Source: Hedera helix
Taxonomy: Eukaryota > Streptophyta > Magnoliopsida > Apiales > Araliaceae
DNA length: 64,000 nucleotides
Assembly: GCA_947179155.2 (NCBI GenBank)
Contig: OX359273.1
Location: 41,376,523-41,440,522 of the forward strand
Reading direction: 5' to 3'
Part shown: positions 48,785-62,009 of the stretch, piece after piece
Position numbering within the stretch: position 1 is the first letter of the stretch
Layout of the letters: every line of letters begins with the position of its first letter
Notes under the pieces: generated by a model
Seen by the model: the letters and a program-made list of their open reading frames with translations, nothing else
Told to the model about the DNA's origin: nothing
Database searches by the model: none
Program-made: the position numbers and the translations under genes

Positions 48785-51700
48785 CTACCTTAGGTGGGAA
48801 TCATAAGTGTCAAAAAGGTGATCAGGAACAATCAGTGGCAACTTATCTATATACATGAACAGCCTTCTAAGATTCTCCCTTGTCAATGTCGCCATATCTA
48901 TTATGTCCCTGCTGTCCATATATACCCAGAGATCACCAGAGTTCACTCTCTTCAGACTGTTACGACAAAAAGGGCAGGATTGTGATATTGAACGCCTGCA
49001 TTTTTTTCCACACATTTGTTAAAAATCAATTTATTTAAATACAATAGATAACAATCGAGAGTCATGGAAACCACAGATATGCATGTTTGTTATCTACATA
49101 CACCACAGAAAGAAAAATAAAAATTAATAAAGGTTTCATATGACAATGACACCAGATTAGAACACTTGGTTGCAATTCCAATATGGATTTCATATAATAC
49201 ACACTCTTGGATGGCATAAAAAAAATTACCTGATGCATTCCACATACCACATACAGGAGGAGGCCGGAGGGTGAACACATACCAAGCATATAGAAGAGGT
49301 GAATTCAAACTTCATATTTCCTACAAATTTGTAGTGTAATGTATCTAGAACTCTAACACGCAGCTTTATTCTAAAAAAAACCATCCTCGATACTGTGGAC
49401 CTCAAACCCTTGTACCAAATGGCATAGAAAACAAAGAGATGTTTTCGTCATATAAAATTATTCTATTGATCAAACACCAAGTAGTTCCCTTGTTAAGCAA
49501 ATTACATTACCAAATGCAAACGTTTTTTTTCCTCTCCTGCAGTCCCCTTCCGACTTCAACCTTATTGCTAGACGAATATTAACATCTCTACCTAAACTGA
49601 CTTATAAGTCATCTGATATTTAAAGACTTAGAAGTAACCGCAGTTGTGTTTACACAACAACTTCCACCTTTTTGCTAGATGAATATAACATCTCCACCTA
49701 AACTGACATCTCCACCTAAACTGACTTTTAAGTCATTTGATATTTAAAGTCTTACAAGCAACCACAGTTGTGTTTACAGAACATTTGATTGCTCAACTTG
49801 CATATCATAACATGGAACCCACATTCAGTGCCAAATCGGAAATCCACACTATCATAATTATCTAGAAAATTAGTCACAAGGAATAGTAAAACAAGTAGTA
49901 AATTACCAGTCACATTACATATCAGAAAGAAAATAAATTACCATTCACGGTAGCATTTCAAGCACATAGCATGGTAGCAGTTAGGTAAGACAATCTTGCA
50001 ATTTGTCTCCAAGCAAATTCCACACTCTTCTTCTCTTTCAATGTCTATCTCCGACCATTGTCTATGCTCTTCATCATCTCTTCTCTTGTACCTTTCCATG
50101 CATACTGCTTTTTGCTTTTTATCTTCTGTATCAGTAACACCTCTTTCAAGTTGCAGTAAAGAGGGATAAATAACCGCTGACCATGGCAAAATTGTGGATA
50201 TTAATTCCCAAATAAAAGGAATAGAAGCTGTACAAGTTTATATAGTTAATTACAGAACTAAATTTAGTCAAATCACAGAACCTTACCATAGAATTCTCTA
50301 ATACTTGCTTTTCTTTCATGGGTGGACATGGTTGTGGTGCCATCCACATAAACCTGAGACATGAGTCATGAATAAAAATCACAACCCTGACTCAGAGTTA
50401 TGTCAGAAAGATACACATACACAATGGATAAGTTTCTACCTTGTAAATTAGGATTCTCAATAGCCCAAGAGCACCAGCAAGGTGGCAATCAGTCCATTGT
50501 ACTAGGAACAGGAACAAGTGTGCCACTGGGCTGTAGGACATTCTCATCTGAAGGCAGGCACCATCATAATCTCTTGGAAAATCTGATGCCCTGCACCCAC
50601 ATAGCAAGACAAGGCCCTAAGCACGAAACAGAGAAACTATAATTTTTATAACAAACTGGCAAGATTCTCCCTCCGTTACACAAAAAGAGATTCATTTGCA
50701 AGAAAATTGTTCCGCAAAAAAGAATCCCTTTTCACTGATGATAGTATAAAATGCTATAATGTCATCAAGTTTAATAGCACAATTTCACTATCATGCCACC
50801 ACTACTAAACTAAACACTAATTACATTTAGGGATAAACATGGAAGAAAATTTATTCTTAAAGTTCAAAATTTTGTAAATGGGACTTTTTTTGTGGAAGGA
50901 GGGACTGAAGGAGTATAACATAATTCTGCATCTTATATAACTCAACTTAGCTCAACAGCCCCTTTTATCCTAAACTACCCCTGCAAGTGAATCTCATATG
51001 ACAAGGAAAATGAAGAAAGACCATAAGGAATACCATATGTAAGATGATCAAAATTCATAAACAGCAGGAAGCGAATCTTTGCTTTGTATGAACAGGGGGT
51101 GTTATTTATGAGATGATTAAACATATACTAACTTAGAATGGTGCATGGAGAACAAACTATTCTCTTTTATTACTTGAAACTGTGAAATATAAAGAATGTA
51201 TAGACTTCTGATTGGTGAGGAATACCTCATATCATTATTTAAGAAAAACAAAGACTGCTGTTAAAGTAAGTATGGTTAAAGTATCACGCCAGAAATTTAT
51301 AGCATCAGAAGGGGGAATCGATTTTGACACCCCAAAGGAGTAATCAGAAGTCCAAAATTAGGTATGTACAAACATTTTATCAAGAACCAAGCAGCCTTCA
51401 AGTTCCTTGCGAGTATCATCAATGCCACCAACTAACACAATTAACTTGAGTGTCAGAATTTCAAAGTAATAGTGAATCAGGCCACAAAATCCTCCATAAT
51501 ACACACCAATCAAGTAGATAAAGTGAAATATAACAAAATTCAAATATCCTCACACTTTGAACATAAATAAAAAAGAAATGATTAGAAATTGAGCATCATA
51601 ATTAATAAGCTTCAGAATAACAAAAAAAGGTGGTACCTTTACCAAAAAATGAAGCAATGACAAGAGTAGACCTAACACCACAACTTTCTTCATTTAGAAA

Positions 51701-51950
51701 GCAAAGTACAAGAATCAAATAAACCACTAACAAACTGAACACAAAACACTACGTCCCTATAATTTAGTAACTAAAAATTGGCAAAAAAAAATTGGACATA
51801 AAATCAACAAAAAATTCACCTATATGAACATATTTTCAAAGAGAGAGAAATTAAGAAGAAGAAAAAAACAGCACGAGGGAATTACATTGTATTGGCGTGC
51901 TGAATATCAACTTCAAGGATTTTGAGAGAATCCTTGAAAGATTTTCGCAT
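48785..51950 (-). CDS. AIRP2: AIRP2-type RING-finger E3 ubiquitin ligase
   Basis: Five exons on the minus strand: 51886-51950, 50440-50590, 50287-50353, 49942-50176, 48785-48995. Phases agree and predict 242 aa, the length I recall for Arabidopsis AIRP2 (At5g01520). The N-terminal region reads KSFKDSLKILEVDIQHANTM, RMSYSPVAHLFLFLVQWTDC. The C3HC4 RING begins ECGICLETNCKIVLPNCYHA and ends CPFC, with the HAMCLKCYREW centre; the tail is LPLIVPDHLFDTYDSHLR. AIRP2 is a cytosolic E3 that promotes abscisic-acid and drought responses; the same role is inferred. Intron 4 carries an imperfect tandem duplication. An ACGTGG core lies upstream. Confidence 0.94.
49549..49782. repeat. Imperfect tandem duplication in AIRP2 intron 4
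   Basis: Two roughly 115-base units (49549-49660 and 49661-49782) share CTACCTAAACTGACTT, AAGTCAT.TGATATTTAAAG and CAGTTGTGTTTACA.AAC. The second unit has an extra inner copy of CATCTCCACCTAAACTGA. Confidence 0.8.
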
Positions 51951-52221
51951 GGACCCACCACTACTTGCATACATCTCCCAAAAACTGTTACCTCAGAGAC
52001 AAACCCAGAAAACCATGGATCAACTTTCCTCAAGAACCCTAATTAATAGATTTTTTCCCTCTCTAAAACTGAACAGAAAATACTACTTTCTCTCTCTAGA
52101 AAGGAAGATAGTTCTGCAACCTTCTCCCATTTTATCTCTCCCCACTTGAATTGAATTGAATTGAAGAAGACGAAGTAGAGAACAGACTACAGAGTATCGG
52201 GGGGGAGTCGTTATCGAGGCG

Positions 52222-52227
52222 ACGTGG
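52222..52227. promoter_or_regulatory. ACGTGG (ABRE/G-box core) upstream of AIRP2
   Basis: GACGTGGAC lies about 270 bases before the AIRP2 start codon. ACGTGG is the core bound by ABF-type bZIP factors. A single 6-mer is weak evidence. Confidence 0.3.
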
Positions 52228-53084
52228 ACAAAGGAATTGGTTCACACGTATGCTTTGAGAATAATGTAGTACGTCATTACTATTTTATATTTTATTTTAT
52301 TTTTAAAAGAGAAAGAGAGAGATAGAAAGATCAATGCTATGATCAAAATATGATCTTTCAATTTTGAATTCTTAAATACACATATTATTATTATTATTAT
52401 TTAAAAATTATATGAGTAAATTTATTAATTTGACATACTAAATAATTATTTGTATATTAAATACATAATTAAATTAATAAATATTAATATACTTAAAATG
52501 TATCATTTGTTAATTTAAATTACATTATTTTGATTGAACTTAATAAACATTATTTAATATATCATACAATGTACTATATATGCAAATTATAATTGCAATG
52601 ATTGCATATACATGTCATTTTTTATTTATATAATCGTAATAATGTTATTTACCGTAGAATCATGCAATATTATACTTAAATAATGTGAATATTATTAAAG
52701 AAATTGCATAAATAAACCATCGTTGGAGCTTTACTAGACTCTTATAAAATTGAAAATAAGTAATTTTATTAAATAGGAGTTTTAATTATTAAATAAAAGC
52801 AATCATGAGATAATAGGTAATACCGTAATGCCTTAATATATTCATAATAATTTTTTATAGTCTTTTAAAAATAATATTTTTATATAGTCCACTTTATTTG
52901 TTTGTTCCTCCTCCCCTATCCGGCGCAGCTTTCCGTCCGCGATCTTTAACCTGCAATCTTAGACAAAATTTGCCCTTTTTCCTTTGCTATATTTTCGATT
53001 ATGCCCCTCCTTAGGTCAAATGACACTTTGCTCCTCACGTGGACACATACTTTGTGTTGTTATTTTTCAAATCAATAATATTTT

Positions 53085-53235
53085 GTGATTAAAAAAGACA
53101 TTTGATATTGTTAAAGTAAAATAATATTATCATAGTAAATATATAATTAATAATATTTTTATAATTATTTTAACGATAATTTATATTTTATACGATATTT
53201 ATTATTCTATTAATAATATATTTACTCTATCAAAT
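53085..53235. repeat. Dispersed AT-rich repeat, copy 1
   Basis: TTGATATTGTTAAAGTAAAA, then AGTAAATATATAATTAATAA, then TTATAATTATTTTAACGATA. The same blocks in order occur at 55265-55415. Confidence 0.5.
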
Positions 53236-54884
53236 AATAATCACCTTAAGATTAGTTATCAAGTATAGACAAAAAATAATATAATTAATTATAATTAATT
53301 ATTATCACTAGACACATATATGTATAATAAATTATCAATTAATTATATTATTTTATAAATTATTTTGTCAACCTTACCAATATTCAAGTTGAGCACTCAT
53401 TTTCTTAATCGAACATGAAGAGAATAAGCTATTTTATTTTATTAATATTTTTTTTTTAAATCTGTAGTCACCAATTTTTTTAGTTTTTCTATGGGAACAT
53501 AATAATTGAATATAAAAATTAAACACGAATGCTTTACAATTTACTTATTTGTATTTTTACTCCTAAATATAAATATCTAAAATACAAATAGATGAAATTA
53601 TAAAAATATAAATAGGTAAAATTATAAAACACTCATGTCTAATTTTTATGTCTAATTATCATATTTACATAAAAATATTTTTTTTTTTTTATACGTCCCA
53701 GAAATCCGACCCGCCCGTTGTTATCTTATAATATTTATTTATTCAATAAGGATAAAAATGTTATTGTCTCCTTAAACTTTTTTTTATTAATTGTTGTTTC
53801 CCTTTAGAATAAAAATCAGGGACAATATTACATATATAAAAATCTGTGATAAAATAAAATACTATGTTTATCTCAATTATGAAAAAATAAAATTTAACAA
53901 AAAAATTACATTAAATTTTATTTTTTAATAAGTAAGATATATTTTATTACCAATTTTTATAAATTTATACTTTTCCAAAAATCAATTATGACAGCTATCA
54001 GATAATTATATGTATGTAGACCGGGATGAGGTGAAAACGATTGAATTGCAGCGTTTTATCATTCCCCCGGCCAAAAGATCTCGTAAAACTGTTGTCTCTG
54101 GTGGAGAGCCTTGTAAGAATAAAATTACTAATGACTTATTGATAAAAAAAATTAATCAATTTCATAAATATTATCAATTTAATTAATAAATTTTTTGTAT
54201 AATTTTTAAAAATATATATAAAAATAATTGCTCAGTAAAAAAATATATTTATTTTAATATTTTCTCGTGTAATCACTCAGTAATTTAATATTTTTTTAAA
54301 AAAATTACACATCAACAGCCACATCAACAATCACCACATATATATATTTTTAGATTATACATCAACAGCCACTCTAATATCCACCTTAATAAAAACTAAC
54401 CATAATTTGATTTTTCGATATTCTAAAAAGATTTTCAAGAATATAATATTTAATCTCTTAAAAAAATAATATATTGATTAAATTGATAATATTTACAAAG
54501 TTGACTGATTTTTTGGTCATTAAGCTAATTACTAATTGTATAAAAACAAAAATAAAAAGGTTGTAAAACACACATTAATAGACTTTTGTCCGTTAATGAT
54601 TGCTTTTTGATTTAAAATAATTTCTTATTTTTAAAATTTATTTATCAAGCAAAGCACTATTGGGATTTGTAATTAATAGATTAATTCCCATTTTCCACAC
54701 CAGCTTTACCAGTGAAAATGTATGATGTCTGTTATTAGATTTGATCAAAATTTGGTCAAATCGAAAATATAAAGACACCAACCCAAAAAAATAAAATGCA
54801 ACTATGGTAACAAAGTGCTTAGATAGCCCAAGATACTGTTTATCTGACACTAGCAAATAGCCAAATCTATATTAACATATACTC

Positions 54885-55128
54885 TAACCGTTTCAAAATA
54901 AAAATTATTCATTAATTTTTTAATTAAGTTAATTATTTTTAAAATTAATAATTATATATATATATATTTAAATAAAAAAAATATTAAAATCAGTACTAAA
55001 TTATATGTAGTTTATAATATTTATAAAATTTTTATATATATATAAAAAAATAATAATATATATTAATTTAAAAACTAATCAATTTGATCATAAAAATTAA
55101 TAAAAAACTTTTATTTTAAAATAGAAAA
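54885..55128 (+). mobile_element. Stowaway-like MITE, family 1 copy C
   Basis: It starts CTCTAACCGTTTCAAAATAA and ends ATAAAAAACTTTTATTTTAA. The core TTTAAAATTAATAATTATAT and ACTAAATTATATGTAGTTTA match copies A and B in the same order. Confidence 0.6.
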
Positions 55129-55264
55129 AAATATGTTAACTCAAAATTAATTGACAATAAAAAAGAAAGAAAAAAAGTGCTTATATTTCAAAAGGATGGA
55201 GTCTATCTTTCATGCACGCACAGATGGATGTGTCATGAATTGAAGATTTCTTCACTAAAGAACA

Positions 55265-55415
55265 GGACTATTGATATTTTCAGAGAAATAATGATACTAT
55301 TAGAGTAAATATATTTAATTAATGATAATTTTATAATTATTTTAACGTCACATAATATTATTTTAAGTAACACTTATTATTCTAGTGACAAATTTTATTT
55401 TGACAATATTTAAAG
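55265..55415. repeat. Dispersed AT-rich repeat, copy 2
   Basis: ATTGATATTTTCAGAGAAAT, then AGAGTAAATATATTTAATTA, then TTATAATTATTTTAACGTCA, parallel to 53085-53235. Confidence 0.5.
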
Positions 55416-55833
55416 TTTAATATATCAACAATCTATACACAAGTAGCGTTAGGATTATGACATATAATCAATAAAATATTTATATTGAATAATTTATTTA
55501 ATTTTAATTATGTGTCATAATTTTAACACCGTTAATTTTATACAACGTCAATGTATTCAATTTAAATTCCAAGGATAAAGGTATTTTACTGGAATGAAAA
55601 CTAGGAATGGCCCAATATGCCCTGTTGGGCTAGCCCATATCCTTAAATTTGTTAACTGGACTTTTTATGTATTTTTGCTAACTTTATTTACGAAAATACC
55701 CTTCCTTCCCCATAACCAAACCAACACTGTTCACTGTTCTGGTAACTAGACAACCGAAGGTTATTACCAAATTTACCGTGTGATCGGTGATCCCGACTGT
55801 CCGTACACCACCTCCATTCCCACCAGCTCCAAA

Positions 55834-58789
55834 ATGGAAACCCTAGGTCCTAATACTCTCTCTCCTCAACTTCCTCCAACAAATTTTTTACTCTATTTCC
55901 CTTCCCTCTCTCGGAAAACTCCGAATTTTCTCAAGTTCTCTCATGGAAAATGGCTTCACAAACCCAAGACTGTAGCTTTATGTTCTGACGCATCTTCTGG
56001 ATCACTGAGTTACGGTGGATGGGACGATTTGAGACTCGGTGGAGACTCAGTTCATTCTGGTGAGTCCAATCAGCTCCGTAATTTTATGAATTCTATTGGA
56101 TTTTATGACAAGAAAAACATATTTGTGTATTTGTTGGGGTTTGTTTGTGCTTTGGCCATTTCTAGGGTTAGGGTGTCTTCTATTATTGTGATTCCCGCTT
56201 GTGTTATAGTTTTTGCTGTTGGGTTTTCAATAGGGTTTATTAATGGGGGTCAGGTTAATGAGTTGAGCTTGATTGGGACTAAGAAAAGGCCAAAAAGTAA
56301 TGGCAATATCAGTGTTTCAATTGAGAAGCTGAGGAATTTGATGGATTTGATTAGTGGGTTTGATGGCCAGGTTGTGAATTTGAAGAATGATATAAGAAGA
56401 TGTATCAAGAGTAATAAAATTACACTGGATGATTTGGAAAGTTATATTATGGCCGCGGAATCAATTGGGTTTTCTGCTTTGAATGCTAGAACTATTGTTC
56501 AAGCATGTGTTGATAGTATGAATCAAGAAGTTGAGCAAACATTAAAACAAAATTCAAGTCAGAGGAAGAAAGAAACTGACTGGACGGGGTTTGATTTATT
56601 GCAGATTATGGCCTGCATGGTTCAGGAAAACTTGATTAGTTCAAAGCCTAAAAAAATGAAGGATATTAATAAGGAGTCAACAGATATGGAGGTGAATGAT
56701 AATCTTAGAGGAGGTATTTTAGCTCTAAAAGTTGAAGAAAGGAGTCCAAATTCTGCGTCCAAAGGTAATGTAGTAAATGGGCATGCAGGATTTTCTGGAG
56801 ATAACCCTTCTATGATTCTAGACCGAGTTAAACAGTCAACTGATGGAACTAGAAAAGTTAAAGAAATTGCTGAAAATGAGAAGATGAATATGTTGGAGAC
56901 TGATGATGGTATTGGAACAGTTTTTGACAGCAAGGAATACAGCTTTGATAATAACAGAGTAAGGTTCATGAAGAATGAACAAATCTCTTTGAAGACAGGT
57001 CATCGTAATACTGTTGAAACATGGACATCTGATGATGATTTACTTGATTTAGATTTTAATGTCAGCCTTAAACGTATGAGAACGAATGCATTGTTCAGGC
57101 AAGAAGAAAATCTTAATAAAATTAACGGAAACTATACACCTTCTGACCGCACTGATGACAGCAATAAAGAAAGTTACGGGTCTCTTACTAGGGAAAAGGT
57201 AATATCTGAGGATGATCCCTCTCATGCTAATCCTCAGTCTGTAAATGAGAATGACATTGCTTCCTCTCCATCTTCGAAGGTTTTAGATGATATGGTGTTC
57301 AACAGGTATCTTATGGAAGCCAATGCTCTTCTAAAACAAGCCAGGGAGACTTTAAGGCATAGAGGTAATGCAGGAGATGCAGAGAATGCATTGCTAAAGT
57401 CTGCACTCTTACTATCCAAAGCCATAGAAATGAAGCCCAAGAGTTTATTAGCTATGGGCCAGCTGGGAAACACATATCTTCTTCATGGTGAACTAAAATT
57501 AAAGGTCAGCCATGAGTTGAGAGCTCTACTTGTGAGAAGCGATCCATCATTACTTGAAAAGGCTAAAAATTTTGAAGGACTAGATGCTCAGATCGACAGT
57601 AAAGAAGAAGTTGCATCTGTTCTCGTTGATGTTTGTCAAGAGTGTGAAGAACTCCTAGTTAAGGCAGGCCGGAAATATAGGTTAGCCTTGTCAATCGATG
57701 GAGATGATATGAGAGCCTTGTACAATTGGGGTCTTGCCCTGTTCTTTCGAGCACAGCTGATTGCAGATATCGGACCTGTAAGCTTTTCCACATTACTAGC
57801 TCGTGTTTGTTAACATGAAGTCATGAACTTTCAGATATCAAATGATCAAGTTTGAGCTGCTACAAGCAAAAATAGGCCTACTCTTTAGTTTTTGATATAT
57901 GTTATACTACCTAGTTTACTTAGTTTTACATAAAGCTACTTTGGTTGGTTTGACTATTAAGATTATTTTTCTTATACTTCGGAATATTTAGCATCTTTTT
58001 ATTACTTTCAGGAAGCAGCTGATGATGCTGACAAGGTGTTCTTGGCAGCGATTGATAAATTTGATGCAATGATGTCTAAAAGCAACACTCATGCTCCTGA
58101 AGGTATGTTATTACTTTTTGTCAAGCTCTGTAATTTCATGATACTATTTTTTTTTTGTGCTCGTATAATAATAATTAAAAAAATGTACATACACATATGA
58201 AGATATACATGCGCTTGAGTGAGTTAAAAACTTGGAACTCACGACTCCATGACCTTGGTTTGCATAAATGTTAGTCCTGGTTATTTATTTAGCCAGCAAT
58301 TATTATTTTGTTATGAGCTTTTTTACTGATGTGGCTTCTATTACCTTAGTTAAAGTGGAATGCATAACTTGTGTATGCTTTGTGTAAAGCACTGTGTGTG
58401 TGTTGTGTAAAGCACTTCCAAATGTTTCTTCACTTGTGCGTCATCATAGTTCAATATCTTTGCTCACCAAAAAGCTTAGGGATAACAAAGTGATGCACTC
58501 AAACACATTCCTAGTATAAAACATGTTAAATTGATAGCTGACATTTTGTTTTCACTGTTACGAAGTTTCTCAAGACAATAGTTTGCACTGTTGGATTGCA
58601 GCTCTTTTCAGATGGGGTGTAGCATTGCAACGACGATCTTGCCTAAGGACAAGGAATAGTAAAGAGAAAGTGAAGTTACTTCAGCAGGCGAAGAGGCTCT
58701 ATGAAGATGCACTTCATATGGACCCTGATAATCTCCAAGTGAGGAAAGCCTTAGTATCGTGCATATCTGAGATGAATTACAGGAATTAG
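55834..58789 (+). CDS. Predicted plastid membrane protein with C-terminal TPRs
   Basis: Three exons: 55834-57777, 58012-58102 and 58602-58789, about 740 aa. An in-frame ATG at 55780 would add 18 residues; I prefer METLGPN because it opens a Ser/Pro/Lys-rich, acid-poor leader like a chloroplast transit peptide (about 50 residues). Two hydrophobic segments follow (residues about 95-110, NIFVYLLGFVCALAIS, and 116-135, SSIIVIPACVIVFAVGFSIG). A long, poorly conserved, charged middle follows, and then a TPR-like region spanning exons 1-3 (AENALLKSALLLSKAIEMKP, LGNTYLLHGELKL, KYRLALSIDGDDMRALYNWG, LYEDALHMDPDNLQVRKAL). It looks like the TPR superfamily members annotated as chloroplast proteins in other plants. 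Partners and function are unknown. Confidence 0.85.
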
Positions 58790-59755
58790 TAGTATTTTGA
58801 TGTAAAACGCCTGGAGAATGTTCAGGGTATGGATGGATCTTTATTTATTCGTGTCCCTTTTGTATCCCAGCTTCTTCTTTTTCCCCTGTATTTTGTCCCA
58901 AGTGCACCCTACGATCAAAATGCAGCACAATTATATAGTTTGGTCTGGACTTTGGACATCATGTAAAATTTACAGATAAAAAGTGGAGCGCAATTGTTGT
59001 CTATTAAATAAAACTCCTACAGAGTATGTTCACCGTGCAAACGAAACTACGAACATCTTGGTCCACTGTCAAATGTTTTGTACTTATAATGTAAACGCCA
59101 ATTTATAGAAGTCTCCAAGATCATTTTGACTAGAAAATAATATTGTCCTCCTTAAAATGGTTCAATTTATTAGCTGGTATCATTTTCTTGTTTACCCGCT
59201 GCTTGCAAGTTTACTAGATACTAAATATTAAAATTTCTGAACTTAATCAAAAGAAGTAGAACTTTTGTGGGTCTGACATTTTCAACAAAACAAAGGATAA
59301 TGACAGGCTGTGGAAGTGTATTCAGATTAATGGGAGGAGTTTCGACTTCATGTTTCTTTTTGTTGTATGTATGGCATGGTGGGAGAATTCGATTTTGGAG
59401 GGACATTTGGGCCCGGGAGGAAGCAGTAAGTTTTAGGAAGCCACAAATGATGATAACTATGCGGAAAAACAAAAAAGAAAATTAAAGTTTGATAGAAGAT
59501 TTTACTAAAATGGTACAACAATATGCTTGCAGTGGTCCTTGAAATCAATTGAGTACTAAAAACGGGAGTTCAACCAAAATGTCCAATTCCGATTTTCTCC
59601 ATAATCAAAAATTTAAAAGTTAAAAGCACTTCATTACACAAATCAGCTTTAGATTCCATCAAAGGACTTAACCAAGGATATGTAATATTAGCACCAACGA
59701 AAGTTTGAAATAAGCCACACTCAAACCAAGTTATAACTTGGGACAACCTCTCTAT
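58790..59755. other. 3' flank of the TPR gene and intergenic DNA
   Basis: Convergent with the CBSX5-like gene. Only 3' UTR-like AT-rich sequence and short meaningless frames are seen. Confidence 0.45.
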
Positions 59756-59761
59756 TCTTTG

Positions 59762-61810
59762 TTATTGCTTTGAGTTAATCTCTCCTTGGGGGTTCTGTCT
59801 TGGGGCGGCAAAGCTCCGGAAAACTTTCAACATCCCCGCTAAGGTCACATTTCCAACCAAGCTATAGTCCTCTTCTACAACCCAAACACAACTTACACGA
59901 TGTGTGAGTGCTTGAATCATCACCGCCATCAACGAACTCCATGGATAGCACACAATTGCTTCTGACCTTCTCATCGGGGAATACCTAACTCTACCAGATC
60001 CTAACTCCTCATCCGAAGAACAGCAGCTAGAAGATGATGAAGAGATTGAAGACTCTTCCATTAGTTCTAGCATTCCAGTCAAATTCTTCTCTTGCAACTT
60101 TGTCTTCACCAATTGAATCAACTCCTCCGATGGACCACCGCAGTCAATGTAAGCCATAAGATCACCTGCCGAAAGAGTGATGATTGCGGCAGCGGCAGTT
60201 TCATCACAACAGGCAAGAGTGAGGGGAGAGATTTCACCTATCAGTCTATTGTCTTCATCAATGACTGCAATTGAACTTTGTTTAATATGAGAGCTAGAAA
60301 TTGAGGCCAACACAGAGGAGGCAGGAGAATTGTAATGTACAGTCATGATGTTCTTATCAATCATGTTAAGCGATTCAATTGTGAAGGTTGGGACAGGGGA
60401 GAAGACACCAATGCAGTTGAGGAGGAAGCGGACAACGTCTTCCTGTGTTAGCCAGCAAGTTGAGGATGGTTTATTGAGGACCCTTTTTCTTAAATTGGTG
60501 CTTGTATAGCTCTGAATTGGTATAATCAAATTCTGGGTGCCTTCAAGGATGTAATCTATTGCCTCCAATAAGCTGGAAAATCAAGAAAGAAATATCAAAT
60601 ATGAGAACCAGAAACTATATAATTGCACAAACATAACATCAAAATCGTATGTTTATAGCATATAAATCAAAGCATTATTTCATGTAATAAAAGAAAAAAC
60701 AAAATACTCTCTCATTCTTTATCCTGCAAGACTACAAAATCCTAAAGATGAGAGATTAATTAAAGAAATATCATCCACAACTTTGTTCATCGTCTTTCTT
60801 GTTATGTCATGTATATTCTGTATTTGTGATTTCTCCACCACAAAATTACCAGATTTTGTCCCAAGTACATTATTATTTGTCTTTTCCTGAACGAAGAATT
60901 CTGTATTTGTGACTTCTCTACCATAAAAAATAAAGTAACAGATTTTTTCCCATGTACATGAACCTCTTTGTCTTTTCCTGATGAATAATTGAGGAAAACC
61001 AAACAACTCCATAGAGAAGGATCTTATCTAATCTTTCTTCTATATAATTTCCAAGTTTCTCTTTTTCTATGTTAGTCTCAAATCAGATGAATTGTTAACG
61101 ACAAAATACATATGAAGATTATAAAAAAGAATGATTTCCAATAAAAAAAATAAAAAATCAAACACCAAATATCAAAATTATCGAAATGGTGAATTGGTTA
61201 TGAACAACAGAAGTCCAATTCAAGAGCATCTAAAAGATTGACCGCCATAAACTAAGCTATCAACTGATTGTCCCTAAGGGCTAACAGAATGAAGCAATAA
61301 CATTTCTATTTATCAAATACAAAATTTGAGCTCAATTTTAACAAACATAAAAAGCTGCAATTAAGAATCTTATATAAAAAATGGCAGTCTAAAATTTGAA
61401 CAAAACAAAAACATTCAAAAGAGGAATCATCAAAACTCAATCATAAAATTAATTTGAAAAAACACACACAATTACACAAACCTAGAATTGGGTTCCAAAT
61501 GTCGGACGATTCCGGGGACTTTAGGCAAGATATCCGAGATAGGAAACTGAAGAACATCCCATGGCCGGACAATATTTTCCTCTCGACACAGGAAACAGAT
61601 CACATCCACCGTGCAAATCTTCCCAACACATCTACAATCTTCGGCGGAATCTGAACTGTTGGAGGAACTCCAAACGCTCATATAGCTCTCGCCAGACCTC
61701 TTCAGCGCCGATAACGCGTCGGCCACGGTGGCGGTGACCGGAAGCGTCCTCAACGGCGGCTTGCCAAGGCAAATATCTGATACCTCTCTTCTCAGAAAAC
61801 TAACTGCCAT
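59762..61810 (-). CDS. CBS-domain protein, CBSX5-like
   Basis: Two exons: 61482-61810 and 59762-60572, joined as AG|C (Ser), 379 aa. It starts MAVSFLRREVSDICLGKPPL. Four CBS-type segments are recognisable: the first around TATVADALSALKRSGESYMS, the second LLEAIDYILEGTQNLIIPIQ, the third IMTVHYNSPASSVLASISSS with SIAVIDEDNRLIGEISP, and the last PWSSLMAVMIQALTHRVSCVWVV with LVGNVTLAGMLKVFR. A Ser-rich low-complexity stretch (SSISSSSSSCCSSDEE) separates the third and fourth. Order and length match Arabidopsis CBSX5 (At4g27460); CBS pairs bind adenosyl ligands, but the role of CBSX5 is poorly defined. A TATA box (TATAAAT) lies about 120 bases upstream. The 0.9 kb intron holds an imperfect tandem repeat. 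Confidence 0.9.
60815..60990. repeat. Imperfect tandem repeat in the CBSX5-like intron
   Basis: Unit 1 (60815-60897) and unit 2 (60898-about 60990) both run ATTCTGTATTTGTGA, TTCTC.ACCA, CAGATTTT.TCCCA.GTACAT, TTGTCTTTTCCTGA. Confidence 0.75.
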
Positions 61811-61928
61811 ACAATTACAGAGAATTCTAGGGAGAGAAATATTTGTGAGCTATTTGAGAGGAGATGACAAATTTTAGCTGTGAAGTCGGAAATGACAACA
61901 ATATAGAAAGAATCGGAAATGTAGAGGC

Positions 61929-61935
61929 ATTTATA
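61929..61935 (-). promoter_or_regulatory. TATA box of the CBSX5-like gene
   Basis: The minus strand reads CACCTATAAATGCCTC about 120 bases before the ATG. Confidence 0.6.
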
Positions 61936-62009
61936 GGTGTCTGGGGCGCCTGTAATTTATATTTAATTAATTTAAAATTTATAAATATAGTTTAAAGGTT
62001 AAAATAAAA

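Larger units (their letters stand above)
52300..55600. other. AT-rich repeat desert
   Basis: No gene is visible. It contains MITE family 1 copy C (54885-55128), a repeat pair (53085-53235 and 55265-55415) sharing TTTATAATTATTTTAACG, and an isolated less AT-rich patch at 52905-53050. Confidence 0.5.

Noticed and set aside
60719..61012. 97-codon minus-strand frame in the CBSX5-like intron
   Set aside because: Its content is an imperfect nucleotide-level tandem repeat with no known domain, and it lies inside a well-defined intron.
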